Origin: Parabacteroides sp900760525
GTDB taxonomy: Bacteria; Bacteroidota; Bacteroidia; Bacteroidales; Tannerellaceae
Length of the DNA: 64,000 nucleotides
Assembly (NCBI RefSeq): GCF_049860805.1
Contig: NZ_CP187555.1
Span: 1,674,001-1,738,000, forward strand
Reading direction: 5' to 3'
The position numbers were made by a program, and so were the translations under genes. Under the pieces are notes generated by a model. That model had not been told where the DNA came from and searched no databases. It was given only the letters and a program-made list of their open reading frames with translations. How positions within the stretch are numbered: the stretch's first letter is position 1; each line of letters begins with the position of its first letter. Of the stretch, positions 26,493 to 34,938 are shown one piece after another.

Positions 26493-26968
26493 CGATTTTT
26501 ACCTAAAAAACCAAATTTCATCAACTATTCTTATCCCTTTTTACTACAGCACTGCAGCAATCGGCAAATGTAGGTGTTATCCATCACATACACATACAGA
26601 AGAAGCACAAAAAAAGTTATTTCAAGGTCTCCCGTAGGGGCGGGGTTCTACTCCGCCCATGAAAACAATGTCTGCCTTGCCCGATATCATTTCGTCAGCA
26701 AAACAGCCACTCCCCAGTCCAAATAGAAACGTTAAAAAATATTACCCGCTATAGTAATTCCAAATACATGGGGTACTAATCCGATTTACATGGGGTAGTA
26801 ATGACATTTTGATATTTCAAAAATCATGCAATTGTTTTCAATAATCTTGCAATATGCCGGTAACAGAACTTTGTTGCTTCCGACTGTCGCTTTTTATTTT
26901 TAATTTCGGGCAACCGAAAAAGGGGAAGATTATTTAAAATCACCAATAATAATTAAGGTAAAGACAAA
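26493..26968. other. intergenic region of 476 bp with one REP-like element
   Basis: Divergent spacer between the transferase and glutaminase genes. It holds the repeat at 26628-26685 and otherwise AT-rich sequence with no plausible ORF. Confidence 0.5.
26628..26685. repeat. single copy of the REP-like element
   Basis: Contains TAGGGGCGGGGTTCTACTCC followed by GCCC and, after a short variable part, GTCTGCCTTGCC. It matches the left half of the element at 5722-5810 closely over about 50 bp. Confidence 0.75.
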
Positions 26969-29500
26969 ATGAAAAGACAAATTATGTTGTTATCGGCTTG
27001 TACGGCGGCTTTGTTGAGCGCTTGTTCATCGAACACGCGTACCGCAAGCGAAGTATATGCCCCTGCTGCAAAAAACGAGTTACGGGCACCGGCCACACCG
27101 CTGGTAACGATCGACCCGTACACCAGCGCCTGGTCGTTTGCCGACCGGCTGAACGAAGAAAGCGTGCGTCACTGGACCGGCCGGAACTTCCCGCTGTTGG
27201 GAAGCCTGCGCGTCGACGGCGTTTCATACCGTTTTATGGGAGTGGACAAGGTCGAAGTAACGCCGGTTGTCGGCACAGCCTCTTCCGGTTTATGGGAGGC
27301 AGCCTACACATTCGGACAGCCGGAAGGAGAATGGACCGCTGTCGATTACGAAGCAAAAGACTGGAAAACCGGAAAGGCCGCATTCGGGACGGACGACAAT
27401 CCATATCGCTCCACCCCCTGGCAAGACGGCGACATCTGGATACGCCGCTCGTTCGACTGGCCGGAAGGAACGGACAAGGAAGATCTGTTCCTGCAATATT
27501 CACACGACGACAATATCGAGTTGTACATCAACGGCAGGCAGGTTGCCGTAACCGGCAACGGACTGGATTACGACCTGCTGAAGGAAATCCCGCAGGAAGT
27601 GGCAAGCACGCTCAAACCGGCCGGAAACATCCTGGCTGCCCATTGTCGAAATAATGGAGGTGGCGCCTATGTAGACATGGGAATCATGAAAAAGGTGAAA
27701 CGGGGAGATACGTTTGACAATAAAGCGATCCAGAAATCGAGTACCGTCATGCCGACACAAACGTATTATACGTTCGAATGCGGCCCTGTCGAACTGGATT
27801 TGATTTTCACCGCCCCGATGCTAATGGACGACTTGGAGGCCATGACCGCCCCGTACAATTATATCACGTATCAGGCCCGTTCGTTAGATGGCCGGGCACA
27901 CGAAGTCCAATTATACCTGGAAGCGACTCCGCAATGGGCCGTTAACACGACAGACCAGCCTGTTACCTTCGAAAAGATCGAAAAAGACGGGTATGTCTAT
28001 TTAAAGACCGGCTCTGTCGACCAGGAAGTTTTAGGCAAGAAGGGAGACGACCTTCGGATCGATTGGGGTTATTTCTACCTTTCAGCCGCACAATCTCCGG
28101 ACGTAACAGTTGCCATAGACGAATATTATGCTGCAAAAAAAGCATTTATGGCCGACGGCAAACTATCCGACAAGGCAGAGAATGTGTCTCCGGATATGGA
28201 AAAACAGATGACGGTCCTCGCCTACTCCGACAACTTAGGCAAGGTAAACGGAAAGACCGTATCAGGACATCTGTTGATCGGATATGACGATCTGTATGCG
28301 ATCCAGTATTTCAATGACAACCGGATGGCCTACTGGAAACACGACGGGCAAACGGACATTTTCGATGCCTTCGTCAAAGGGCAGAAAGAATATGCCGGAA
28401 TGATGAAACGGTGTACGGACTTCGACGAACGGTTGATGCAGGAAACGATGGCTGCCGGCGGACAAAAATATGCCGAGCTGTGCGCCCTGGCCTATCGCCA
28501 GGTTATCTCCGCCCACAAGTTGGTGACGGATAAGGAAGGCAACCTGCTATTCCTTTCGAAAGAGAATTTCAGCAACGGTTCGATCGGGACTGTCGATATC
28601 ACATATCCTTCGGCACCAATGTTCTTATGCTATAATCCCGAACTATTAAAAGGCATGATGAACCCGATCTTCTACTACAGCGAGAGCGGAAAATGGAACA
28701 AGCCGTTCCCTTCACACGATGTCGGCACTTATCCGCTGGCTAACGGGCAGACCTATGGCGGCGACATGCCGGTCGAAGAATCGGGCAATATGCTGATCCT
28801 CACAACAGCCCTTGCGACAATCGAAGGGAATGCGGATTATGCGGCCAAACATTGGGATGTCCTGACAACCTGGGCCGATTATCTGAAAAAAGAAGGTCTG
28901 GATCCGGACAATCAGTTGTGCACGGACGACTTTGCCGGTCATTTCGCCCACAATACCAACCTGTCCATCAAGGCGATCATGGGTATAGCCGGCTATGGCA
29001 AGATGGCCGGAATGTTGGGTAAGAAAGAGGTGGCGGATTCCTATCTGGCGACAGCACGTGAAATGGCAGAGAAATGGGTTGCGATGGCAAAAGACGGGGA
29101 TCATTATAAACTGACCTTCGACAAGCCCGGTACCTGGAGCCAGAAATACAATCTGGTATGGGACCGCTTGTTAGGCCTGAATATTTTCCCTGCGGAAATA
29201 GCCGAAACTGAAACGGCTTATTATAAAACGAAACAAAACAAATACGGCCTGCCGCTGGACAACCGCGAAGATTATACCAAATCCGACTGGATCCTGTGGA
29301 GCGCCTGCCTGACAGGCAATACGGCCGATTTCGAAACGCTCATGCTCCCCGTCTGGACGTATGCCAACGAAACGACCTCGCGCGTCCCGTTGAGCGACTG
29401 GCATTTTACCTCCGACGGCACACAGCGCGGATTCCAGGCCCGCTCGGTCATCGGCGGCTATTATATGCGACTGCTGGAAAACCGTTTGTCGGGTAAATAA
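26969..29500 (+). CDS. secreted glutaminase-type lipoprotein (DUF4965/DUF5127/DUF1793)
   Basis: 843 residues. N-terminal lipoprotein signal with lipobox LLSAC (Cys about 19), so it is likely tethered to the outer or inner membrane. The order appears to be DUF4964-like start (PLVTIDPYTSAWSFADRLNE), a central DUF5127 beta region, then DUF4965 and the C-terminal DUF1793 alpha-barrel (DDFAGHFAHNTNLSIKAIMG; SQKYNLVWDRLLGLNIFP). This is the fungal glutaminase A architecture, common in gut Bacteroidetes; glutaminase activity is inferred from the family. A jelly-roll-like insert near 130-240 (DIWIRRSFDWPEG; HDDNIELYINGRQV) recalls glycosidase sugar-binding domains. It stands alone. Confidence 0.85.
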   Translation: MKRQIMLLSACTAALLSACSSNTRTASEVYAPAAKNELRAPATPLVTIDPYTSAWSFADRLNEESVRHWTGRNFPLLGSLRVDGVSYRFMGVDKVEVTPVVGTASSGLWEAAYTFGQPEGEWTAVDYEAKDWKTGKAAFGTDDNPYRSTPWQDGDIWIRRSFDWPEGTDKEDLFLQYSHDDNIELYINGRQVAVTGNGLDYDLLKEIPQEVASTLKPAGNILAAHCRNNGGGAYVDMGIMKKVKRGDTFDNKAIQKSSTVMPTQTYYTFECGPVELDLIFTAPMLMDDLEAMTAPYNYITYQARSLDGRAHEVQLYLEATPQWAVNTTDQPVTFEKIEKDGYVYLKTGSVDQEVLGKKGDDLRIDWGYFYLSAAQSPDVTVAIDEYYAAKKAFMADGKLSDKAENVSPDMEKQMTVLAYSDNLGKVNGKTVSGHLLIGYDDLYAIQYFNDNRMAYWKHDGQTDIFDAFVKGQKEYAGMMKRCTDFDERLMQETMAAGGQKYAELCALAYRQVISAHKLVTDKEGNLLFLSKENFSNGSIGTVDITYPSAPMFLCYNPELLKGMMNPIFYYSESGKWNKPFPSHDVGTYPLANGQTYGGDMPVEESGNMLILTTALATIEGNADYAAKHWDVLTTWADYLKKEGLDPDNQLCTDDFAGHFAHNTNLSIKAIMGIAGYGKMAGMLGKKEVADSYLATAREMAEKWVAMAKDGDHYKLTFDKPGTWSQKYNLVWDRLLGLNIFPAEIAETETAYYKTKQNKYGLPLDNREDYTKSDWILWSACLTGNTADFETLMLPVWTYANETTSRVPLSDWHFTSDGTQRGFQARSVIGGYYMRLLENRLSGK

Positions 29501-29552
29501 ACATTGTCACATCCGATAAACTGCCTCAAAATAAAAAACAGACAGTAATCTT

Positions 29553-29604
29553 TTAAGGAGAGTATAAGTATGGTTCATCCAAGCCATACTTATACTCTCC
29601 TTAA
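29553..29604. repeat. perfect 21-bp inverted repeat between convergent genes
   Basis: TTAAGGAGAGTATAAGTATG plus G (29553-29573) and its exact complement at 29584-29604, with a 10-nt loop. It could terminate transcription of both converging genes, although no T-run follows the stem on either side. The stem is unusually long and perfect for an intrinsic terminator. Confidence 0.75.
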
Positions 29605-29694
29605 TCGATAACTACGAACAAATATACAAAAAGCAACCTTTCGACAGCAAAAAGTTGCTTTCTATAGAACAAGAATTACAATCGGCTACAAATA

Positions 29695-30045
29695 TCAGGC
29701 CTGCGACACCTTTTGGATAATATTGATAAACTCCTCGTTCGTCATTTGAATATCCGGTTCCTTATAGTTCACGTAGTCCTCGAAATAATCGCTGGCAATA
29801 TCCGCCACAATTTCAGACCCGTCCAGTCCATAGGAACTTACCAGTTTTTCCACTTTGCCGCGAATTTGTCGGATCACCTGCAAGCGGTCTTCATAACGAT
29901 CCGGCTTTTCCAGATCCGTCACATGCTCATTGCGGGCAATCAGATAAACGACTGTATAGAACTTGTCCACATCCCCGAATACCGGGACAAACAAGGCTTT
30001 CTTCTCTTCTGGCAATGCAGCCAGCGTTTCCTGAATTTTTGTCAT
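29695..30045 (-). CDS. conserved small cytosolic protein, unknown function
   Basis: 116 residues, acidic and mostly helical, not recognised. It begins MTKIQETLAALPEEKKALF and has an aromatic-rich C-terminal third (SDYFEDYVNYKEPDIQM). No signal peptide, membrane span or metal motif is seen. Codon use is like its neighbours and the frame stands alone over this stretch, so it is probably a real gene. It converges on the glutaminase gene and is divergent from the superoxide dismutase gene. Confidence 0.7.
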   Translation of the reverse strand: MTKIQETLAALPEEKKALFVPVFGDVDKFYTVVYLIARNEHVTDLEKPDRYEDRLQVIRQIRGKVEKLVSSYGLDGSEIVADIASDYFEDYVNYKEPDIQMTNEEFINIIQKVSQA

Positions 30046-30279
30046 TATTGTGTTTATTTTAATTGGTTAGCGAAGATAGTACATTCTGTTTATAGAAACA
30101 GTCTATCCCGCAATAAATAATATGTATTTCATTCAATGAACAAATTTCAGACAGGGAATGTTAGAATAGTAGAAACAACATAAAACAGATCGATCATGCT
30201 TACATTATGTCTCAGTTTATTATTGTTGATAACTAATAGTAGTAATAATAGTCAAATAACAGATAAAAAAGAAAAAGTT

Positions 30280-30855
30280 ATGAAATTTGAATTAATCCAG
30301 TTACCCTATGCAGCCAACGCGCTGGAACCGGTTATAAGTAAAGAAACCATCGAGTTTCATCATGGCAAACATTTACAGACGTATGTAAATAACCTGAACA
30401 ACCTGATTCAGGGAACCAAGTTCGAAGACGCCAATCTGGAACAGATCGTGGCTGAATCCGACGGTGCTATTTTCAACAATGCCGGACAGACGCTCAATCA
30501 TAATCTGTATTTCACCCAGTTCTCCCCCTATGGCGGCGGCAGACCGACGGGCGCACTTGCCAAGGCTATCGACGCGACCTGGGGATCGTTTGAGAACTTC
30601 CAGAAAGAATTCGTAGCTGCCGGAACAGGTCTGTTCGGTTCAGGCTGGGTATGGCTGGCTAAAGATAAAGATGGAAAACTTTCAATTACCAAAGAAGCTA
30701 ACGGTAGCAACCCGGTTGCTCACGGATTGAAGCCGATCCTGGGATTCGACGTGTGGGAACATGCCTACTATCTGGATTACCGGAATCGCCGTCCCGATCA
30801 TCTGAATGCCCTGTGGAAAATTGTTGATTGGGACACCGTTGGCAAAAGATATTGA
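30280..30855 (+). CDS. sodB: superoxide dismutase, Fe/Mn (possibly cambialistic)
   Basis: 191 residues. Metal ligands His27 (EFHHGKH), His74 (TLNHNLYF), Asp157 and His161 (DVWEHAYY) are all present. Gln70 in NNAGQTLNH sits where iron-type enzymes have Gln, and the surrounding sequence is like the Bacteroides and Porphyromonas enzymes that accept Fe or Mn. It dismutates superoxide in the cytosol. The frame is open to an ATG at 30196, which would add 28 residues with a hydrophobic run (LTLCLSLLLLI); family starts support 30280. A strong terminator follows. Confidence 0.95.
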   Translation: MKFELIQLPYAANALEPVISKETIEFHHGKHLQTYVNNLNNLIQGTKFEDANLEQIVAESDGAIFNNAGQTLNHNLYFTQFSPYGGGRPTGALAKAIDATWGSFENFQKEFVAAGTGLFGSGWVWLAKDKDGKLSITKEANGSNPVAHGLKPILGFDVWEHAYYLDYRNRRPDHLNALWKIVDWDTVGKRY

Positions 30856-30882
30856 TACGAGAGCTTTCTAAGCGCCATATAA

Positions 30883-30914
30883 AAGCCGCCCGGCAACAAA
30901 CCGGGCGGCTTTTT
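30883..30914 (+). terminator. intrinsic terminator of sodB
   Basis: AAGCCGCCCGG (30883-30893), a 7-nt loop, then CCGGGCGGCTT and TTT. An 11-bp GC-rich perfect stem followed by T. Confidence 0.9.
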
Positions 30915-31002
30915 ATTTGCAACATAACTGATATTCGACTGATATAGTAATATTGACAATTATAAGGGAAAAATATCCAATAACGGAACGGAATAAACAG
31001 CG

Positions 31003-31010
31003 TAACTTTG
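31003..31010 (+). promoter_or_regulatory. -7 element of the trxA promoter
   Basis: TAACTTTG, 52 bp before the trxA start. No TTG is seen at the expected upstream distance, so only half of the usual promoter is supported. Confidence 0.45.
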
Positions 31011-31062
31011 TTATATAATTAAAGAACAGAATATAAACCTCAATTAATTAAGGAGAATAAAT

Positions 31063-31425
31063 ATGAAAGTACAAGAATTGACAAAAGCGGAATTCCTGAA
31101 AAAAGTAGCGAACTACGAAGCCAGCCCCGACAAGTGGGTCTACGAAGGCGACAAACCTTGTATCGTGGATTTCTATGCAACCTGGTGCGGGCCTTGCAAA
31201 ATGGTCGCTCCTATTCTGAAAGAATTAGCTGAAGAATATGCCGGAAAAATCGACATATATAAGGTAGATACGGAAAAAGAAGAGGGATTGGCTGCCTCTT
31301 TCGGCATCAGAAGCATTCCTTCCCTCCTTTTTTGCCCGATGGAAGGACAACCGCAGATGGCAAAGGGAGCAATGGGAAAAGCCGACTTCAAAAAAGCTAT
31401 AGATGAGGTACTTTTGAAAAAATAA
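31063..31425 (+). CDS. trxA: thioredoxin
   Basis: 120 residues, one thioredoxin fold with redox site Cys42-Gly-Pro-Cys45 (ATWCGPCK) and the cis-proline in IRSIPSLLF. No signal peptide, so it is a cytosolic disulfide reductase. The N-terminus of about 30 residues before the first strand is a little longer than E. coli TrxA, as usual in Bacteroidetes. It follows sodB after about 200 bp with its own promoter element and terminator, so the two oxidative-stress genes are neighbours without being one operon. Confidence 0.93.
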   Translation: MKVQELTKAEFLKKVANYEASPDKWVYEGDKPCIVDFYATWCGPCKMVAPILKELAEEYAGKIDIYKVDTEKEEGLAASFGIRSIPSLLFCPMEGQPQMAKGAMGKADFKKAIDEVLLKK

Positions 31426-31454
31426 AGACAATATCCCAACTCAAAAAAGAAGCG

Positions 31455-31492
31455 CGATCCGAGTTCTGAACAGAGCTCGGATCGTTTTTTTT
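31455..31492 (+). terminator. intrinsic terminator of trxA
   Basis: CGATCCGAG (31455-31463) pairs with CTCGGATCG (31476-31484), with CTG/CAG pairing inside the loop, followed by eight T. Confidence 0.92.
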
Positions 31493-31524
31493 GAGAAAAT
31501 ATTACACATTATGCAACCAAACTA

Positions 31525-31554
31525 TTGCATAATTAAAAATAATACCTACCTTTG
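31525..31554 (+). promoter_or_regulatory. promoter of tRNA-Thr and tRNA-Tyr
   Basis: TTG (31525-31527), a 19-nt spacer, TACCTTTG (31547-31554). The 59 bp from 31518 to 31576 recur almost identically, inverted, upstream of tRNA-Asp. Confidence 0.8.
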
Positions 31555-31593
31555 CACCCGCAATCGAGAGAGATTGATATTGAAGTAATGAAT

Positions 31594-31667
31594 GCCTCTT
31601 TAGCTCAGTTGGCCAGAGCACGTGATTTGTAATCTCGGGGTCGTTGGTTCGAATCCGACAAGAGGCT
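31594..31667 (+). tRNA. tRNA-Thr (anticodon TGT)
   Basis: 74 nt cloverleaf. Acceptor GCCTCTT pairs with AAGAGGC, discriminator T, anticodon loop with TGT in GATTTGTAATC, T-loop GGTTCGAATCC. The 3' CCA is not encoded. Confidence 0.95.
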
Positions 31668-31669
31668 CT

Positions 31670-31750
31670 AAAGAATTGAAAATTAAAAATGGAAAATTGA
31701 GAATTAGAGTTACTGAAATTTTCAATTTATAATTTTCAACTTTCAATTAT
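31670..31750. repeat. AT-rich inverted repeat between two tRNA genes
   Basis: Left arm of AATTGAAAATT/AAAAATGG-type units and right arm of the complementary TTTTCAATTT type; the region can fold into a long AT hairpin inside the tRNA precursor. Same family as 34859-34938 and 45437-45513. Confidence 0.65.
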
Positions 31751-31756
31751 CCAAGG

Positions 31757-31839
31757 GGGCAGTTACCAGAGTGGCCAAATGGGGCTGACTGTAACTCAGC
31801 TGTCTTTCGACTTCGGTGGTTCGAATCCATCACTGCCCA
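31757..31839 (+). tRNA. tRNA-Tyr (anticodon GTA)
   Basis: 83 nt with a long variable arm. Acceptor GGGCAGT pairs with ACTGCCC, discriminator A; anticodon GTA in GACTGTAACTC; T-loop GGTTCGAATCC. CCA is not encoded. Followed two bases later by a terminator stem. Confidence 0.95.
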
Positions 31840-31840
31840 C

Positions 31841-31876
31841 AAAAAGACCTGAAAGATTTTTCTTTCAGGTCTTTTT
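31841..31876 (+). terminator. terminator of the tRNA-Thr/tRNA-Tyr transcript
   Basis: A perfect 16-bp stem, AAAAAGACCTGAAAGA against TCTTTCAGGTCTTTTT, with a 4-nt loop. Confidence 0.9.
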
Positions 31877-32052
31877 GTTTTATTTTATACCAATTGTAGT
31901 TATCTCTTTATTCTTTTGCTTTTGCCACTTTCAGGCTTGAATACTTGGTCTTTCATAGCAGTTGGCCGGCATACACAGATATAGACAGAATCGAAAAATA
32001 AGAATCCGGGCATTCCCCATGGGCAAGTCTTGATTCCAGAACTGAAAAAACA

Positions 32053-32089
32053 AAAAAGCCTTTGATTCGCAATGAACCAAAGGCTTTTT
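32053..32089 (-). terminator. terminator downstream of tRNA-Asp
   Basis: AAAAAGCCTTTG (32053-32064) pairs with CAAAGGCTTTTT (32078-32089). On the minus strand it ends in a T-run just past the tRNA. The 170 bp between the two converging terminators hold nothing recognisable. Confidence 0.85.
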
Positions 32090-32094
32090 ATTTC

Positions 32095-32171
32095 TGGCGG
32101 TCCGGACGGGACTCGAACCCGCGACCCCATGCGTGACAGGCATGTATTCTAACCAACTGAACTACCGAACC
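32095..32171 (-). tRNA. tRNA-Asp (anticodon GTC) with encoded CCA
   Basis: Mature 5' end at 32171. Acceptor GGTTCGG pairs with CCGGACC including one G-T pair, discriminator G, anticodon GTC in CCTGTCACG, T-loop GGTTCGAGTCC. CCA is encoded at 32097-32095, unlike the two plus-strand tRNAs. Confidence 0.95.
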
Positions 32172-32206
32172 AGAACTATTACTCACAATCTCTCTCGATT
32201 GCGGTG

Positions 32207-32236
32207 CAAAGGTAGAGATTATTTTTAATCATGCAA
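32207..32236 (-). promoter_or_regulatory. promoter of tRNA-Asp
   Basis: On the minus strand TTG (32236-32234), a 19-nt spacer, TACCTTTG (32214-32207). Near-identical to the tRNA-Thr promoter, including the first transcribed bases with CAATCGAGAGAGATTG. Confidence 0.8.
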
Positions 32237-32309
32237 TAGTTTCGTGACAAAAATTTACGTCGGACAGATTATTTTTCTACTTTTGTCCTCCATATAAACA
32301 ATAACAATC

Positions 32310-33623
32310 ATGAAGAATACTCCGGTAGATTATCAGACAGCCAGAAAAATCATCGCTGGCTACGGACTTCCCGATTTCGGGAAAGCAACAATCCGCGAGG
32401 TCGTTGCCATATCCACACAACTCGAACAAGAGACTAAAACAGAATTTATCCACATGGAAATGGGTGTTCCCGGGCTGAAAGCAGCTCAGGCCGGTGTCGA
32501 TGCCGAGATCAAAGCGCTTCAGGATGGCGTCGCCTCCATCTATCCGAATATTAACGGAACGCCTGAAGTGAAAGCGGAAGCATCCCGTTTCATCAAAGCA
32601 TTTATCGATATCGATGTGGCTCCGGAAGGTTGTGTTCCCGTAACCGGTTCCATGCAGGGGACGTATGCTTCATTCTTAGTTTGCGGACAATGTACACCGG
32701 GAAAAGACACGATTCTTTTTATCGACCCGGGATTTCCTGTCCAGAAACAACAGATCACAGTCATGGGCTACAAATATGAATCGTTCGACGTGTACGAATA
32801 TCGGGGTGAAAAGCTCCGCGACGTATTGGAACACTACCTTTCCAAAGGAAACATTGCAGCCATGATCTACTCCAACCCTAACAATCCGGCTTGGTTCTGC
32901 CTGACAGAAGAAGAGCTGAAAATCATCGGAGACATGGCAAATAAATACGATACGATCGTGATCGAAGACCTGGCATACTTCGCCATGGACTTCCGCAAAC
33001 CGTTGGGGAAACCGTTTGAAGCGCCTTTTCAGGCAACTGTTGCCCGCTACACAGAAAATTACATCTTACAGATTTCAGGCTCAAAAGCATTCAGCTATGC
33101 CGGACAGCGTATCGGTGTGACGGCAATCTCCAACAAGTTGTACCACCGGGCCTATCCCGGACTGACACAGCGTTACGGAGGCGGAACGTTCGGGACTGTA
33201 TATATCCACCGCGTGCTTTATGCCCTGTCGTCGGGTACAAGCCATTCGGCACAATTCGCACTGGCCGCCATGTTTAAAGCGGCGGCAGACGGGACATTCG
33301 ATTTTATCTCGGAAGTAAAAGAATACGGTCGCCGTGCAGAAAAACTTAAAAAGATCTTTACCGATTACGGTTTCCGGATCGTGTATGACCATGACCTGGA
33401 CGAACCGATTGCCGACGGATTCTATTTCACGATCGCCTATCCGGGAATGACGGGAGGAAAATTGATGGAAGAGCTTATTTACTACGGCGTAAGCGCCATT
33501 TCATTGAGCACGACAGGTAGTAACCAGGAAGGTTTGCGAGCTTGCACATCCTTTATCAAACCGCATCAATATGCACTTCTCGAAGAACGCTTGAAGCTGT
33601 TTAAAGAAAATCACACCGCATAA
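32310..33623 (+). CDS. class I/II pyridoxal-phosphate aminotransferase
   Basis: 437 residues, fold-type I. The PLP lysine is K259 in ISGSKAFSYAGQRIG. NPNNP at about 189-193 and the Asp-x-Ala-Tyr cofactor site in VIEDLAYFAMD (about 217-227) are present, as are ASIYPNINGTPE and the C-terminal Arg in EGLRACTSF that would hold the substrate carboxylate. It would transfer an amino group from an amino acid to a 2-oxoacid in the cytosol; the substrate cannot be read from the sequence. A -7 box TACTTTTG lies at 32278-32285. Single gene with its own terminator. Confidence 0.88.
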   Translation: MKNTPVDYQTARKIIAGYGLPDFGKATIREVVAISTQLEQETKTEFIHMEMGVPGLKAAQAGVDAEIKALQDGVASIYPNINGTPEVKAEASRFIKAFIDIDVAPEGCVPVTGSMQGTYASFLVCGQCTPGKDTILFIDPGFPVQKQQITVMGYKYESFDVYEYRGEKLRDVLEHYLSKGNIAAMIYSNPNNPAWFCLTEEELKIIGDMANKYDTIVIEDLAYFAMDFRKPLGKPFEAPFQATVARYTENYILQISGSKAFSYAGQRIGVTAISNKLYHRAYPGLTQRYGGGTFGTVYIHRVLYALSSGTSHSAQFALAAMFKAAADGTFDFISEVKEYGRRAEKLKKIFTDYGFRIVYDHDLDEPIADGFYFTIAYPGMTGGKLMEELIYYGVSAISLSTTGSNQEGLRACTSFIKPHQYALLEERLKLFKENHTA

Positions 33624-33633
33624 TTAACATAGG

Positions 33634-33678
33634 CCGGACTTTTATTTATGGTTCATTAACATGAAAGTCCGGCTTTTC
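33634..33678 (+). terminator. terminator after the aminotransferase gene
   Basis: GCCGGACTTT (33634-33643) pairs with AAAGTCCGGC (33665-33674), then TTTT. The loop is 21 nt. Confidence 0.8.
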
Positions 33679-33745
33679 ATTTGTTTCTTTAAATCAAAAG
33701 CTATATATTGTCGCTGTTTTATTAACCAGCAAGTATTACTCTGTC

Positions 33746-34342
33746 ATGGCAATATATAATAATATCTTCAAAATAACTCACAATGATGTGCTTCCGGCCC
33801 AGGGAAGTATCTTAATATCAGAACCTTTTTTACAAGATGCATACTTTCAACGTTCCGTCGTATTATTAATAGAACACACACAGGAAGGTTCGATGGGCTT
33901 TGTCCTAAACAAAAAAACAGAGTTGTCAGTCAATACTTTTTTTGCCGATCTTCAGGAGTTTCCGGCAATGCCGATTTATTTAGGCGGTCCGGTCAGTGCC
34001 AACCGCTTGTTTTTTATCCATTCCTTGGGAGATCTGATTATTCCGAACTCTCTTAAGATAAATGATCATCTTTATTTCGACGGTGATTTCGGTGCACTGA
34101 TACGTTACATGCAGAACGGGCATTCTATCGACGGAAAAGTAAAATTCTTCTTAGGCTATTCCGGTTGGCAGAAAGGACAATTGCATAATGAGATAGACAA
34201 AAACTCATGGGTCGTAAGCCATGCCTCCAACCGGAACGTGCTGCTTGCCGAAGGAGAAGATTTCTGGAAAAAATCACTCGAATCGCTCGGCGGCCCATAC
34301 GAGACATGGACTAAATATCCGAAAGAACCTTCGCTAAATTGA
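33746..34342 (+). CDS. YqgE/AlgH family protein
   Basis: 198 residues, DUF179. Seen blocks are QGSILISEPFLQDAYFQRSV, LLIEHTQEGSMGFVLNK, IYLGGPVSANRLFFIHS and FLGYSGWQKGQLHNEI, in family order. The family is widespread; its role is unclear, with suggestions of transcriptional regulation. No signal peptide or membrane span. The last 9 bp overlap the convergent GNAT gene. Confidence 0.9.
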   Translation: MAIYNNIFKITHNDVLPAQGSILISEPFLQDAYFQRSVVLLIEHTQEGSMGFVLNKKTELSVNTFFADLQEFPAMPIYLGGPVSANRLFFIHSLGDLIIPNSLKINDHLYFDGDFGALIRYMQNGHSIDGKVKFFLGYSGWQKGQLHNEIDKNSWVVSHASNRNVLLAEGEDFWKKSLESLGGPYETWTKYPKEPSLN

Positions 34343-34858
34343 AATTCGCTGCATAGTCAGGACATCCGAATAACCATCTCGAGTCGTTATCCAATCTGTC
34401 AGTATGCCCGTCACGGTAAAACCGCAACGGGTAAACAGGGCTTTGCTGGCTTCATTCCCGATTGGGATATGCACGAACAGTTGATGTAACTTCAGGTAAG
34501 AAAAAGCATACTCGACCAATAGGTTCAGCGCTTCCGTTGCCAAACCGCTCTTCTGGTAAAGCGGATCGACCAATATGCCGACTCCTGCCCGGCGATGATG
34601 CGGATCGAAATCATATAAATCCAACATCCCCACCGTTGCCCCCGTGGAACAAAGGTCGATCATCAGGCGCAATTGCTTCAAATCGAATATATCCCGGTGA
34701 GATTCTGCTATATATTCTTTCAGAAGATAACGGGAATAAGGCGCCAGCGTATTCCCAAGTTCCCACCACGCGGGATTATTTTCCCAGACGTAGAGCAGTT
34801 CCAGGTCTTCCGGTTCCGGGGCGCGAAGGCGGACAGTTTCGTTTTGAAGTAGTTCCAT
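34334..34858 (-). CDS. GNAT-family N-acetyltransferase (RimJ/RimL-like)
   Basis: 174 residues from ATG 34858 (MELLQNETVRLRAPEPEDLE). The acetyl-CoA loop is GVGILVDPLYQKSGLATEAL and the C-terminal part (FVHIPIGNEASKALFTRCGF) is typical of the RimJ/L type that acetylates protein N-termini or small amines. Substrate unknown. The frame is open further upstream, but that extension is made of the AT-rich repeat at 34859-34938, so it is rejected. It follows the glycosyltransferase gene in the same direction. Confidence 0.85.
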   Translation of the reverse strand: MELLQNETVRLRAPEPEDLELLYVWENNPAWWELGNTLAPYSRYLLKEYIAESHRDIFDLKQLRLMIDLCSTGATVGMLDLYDFDPHHRRAGVGILVDPLYQKSGLATEALNLLVEYAFSYLKLHQLFVHIPIGNEASKALFTRCGFTVTGILTDWITTRDGYSDVLTMQRISI

Positions 34859-34938
34859 TTTGTAAATTGAAAATTGGGAATTGAAAAATGGAAATCGCTT
34901 AATGCATTTTTCCATTTTCAATTTTTAATTCTCCATTA
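34859..34938. repeat. AT-rich inverted repeat spanning a gene end
   Basis: Arms of the AATTGAAAAATGG type and their complement flank GCTTAATGCA. The left part precedes the GNAT start and the right part supplies the last codons of the glycosyltransferase (GELKIENGKMH). Confidence 0.65.

Noticed and set aside
34859..34921. Upstream extension of the GNAT gene
   Set aside because: Encoded by the AT-rich repeat; the family start is at 34858.
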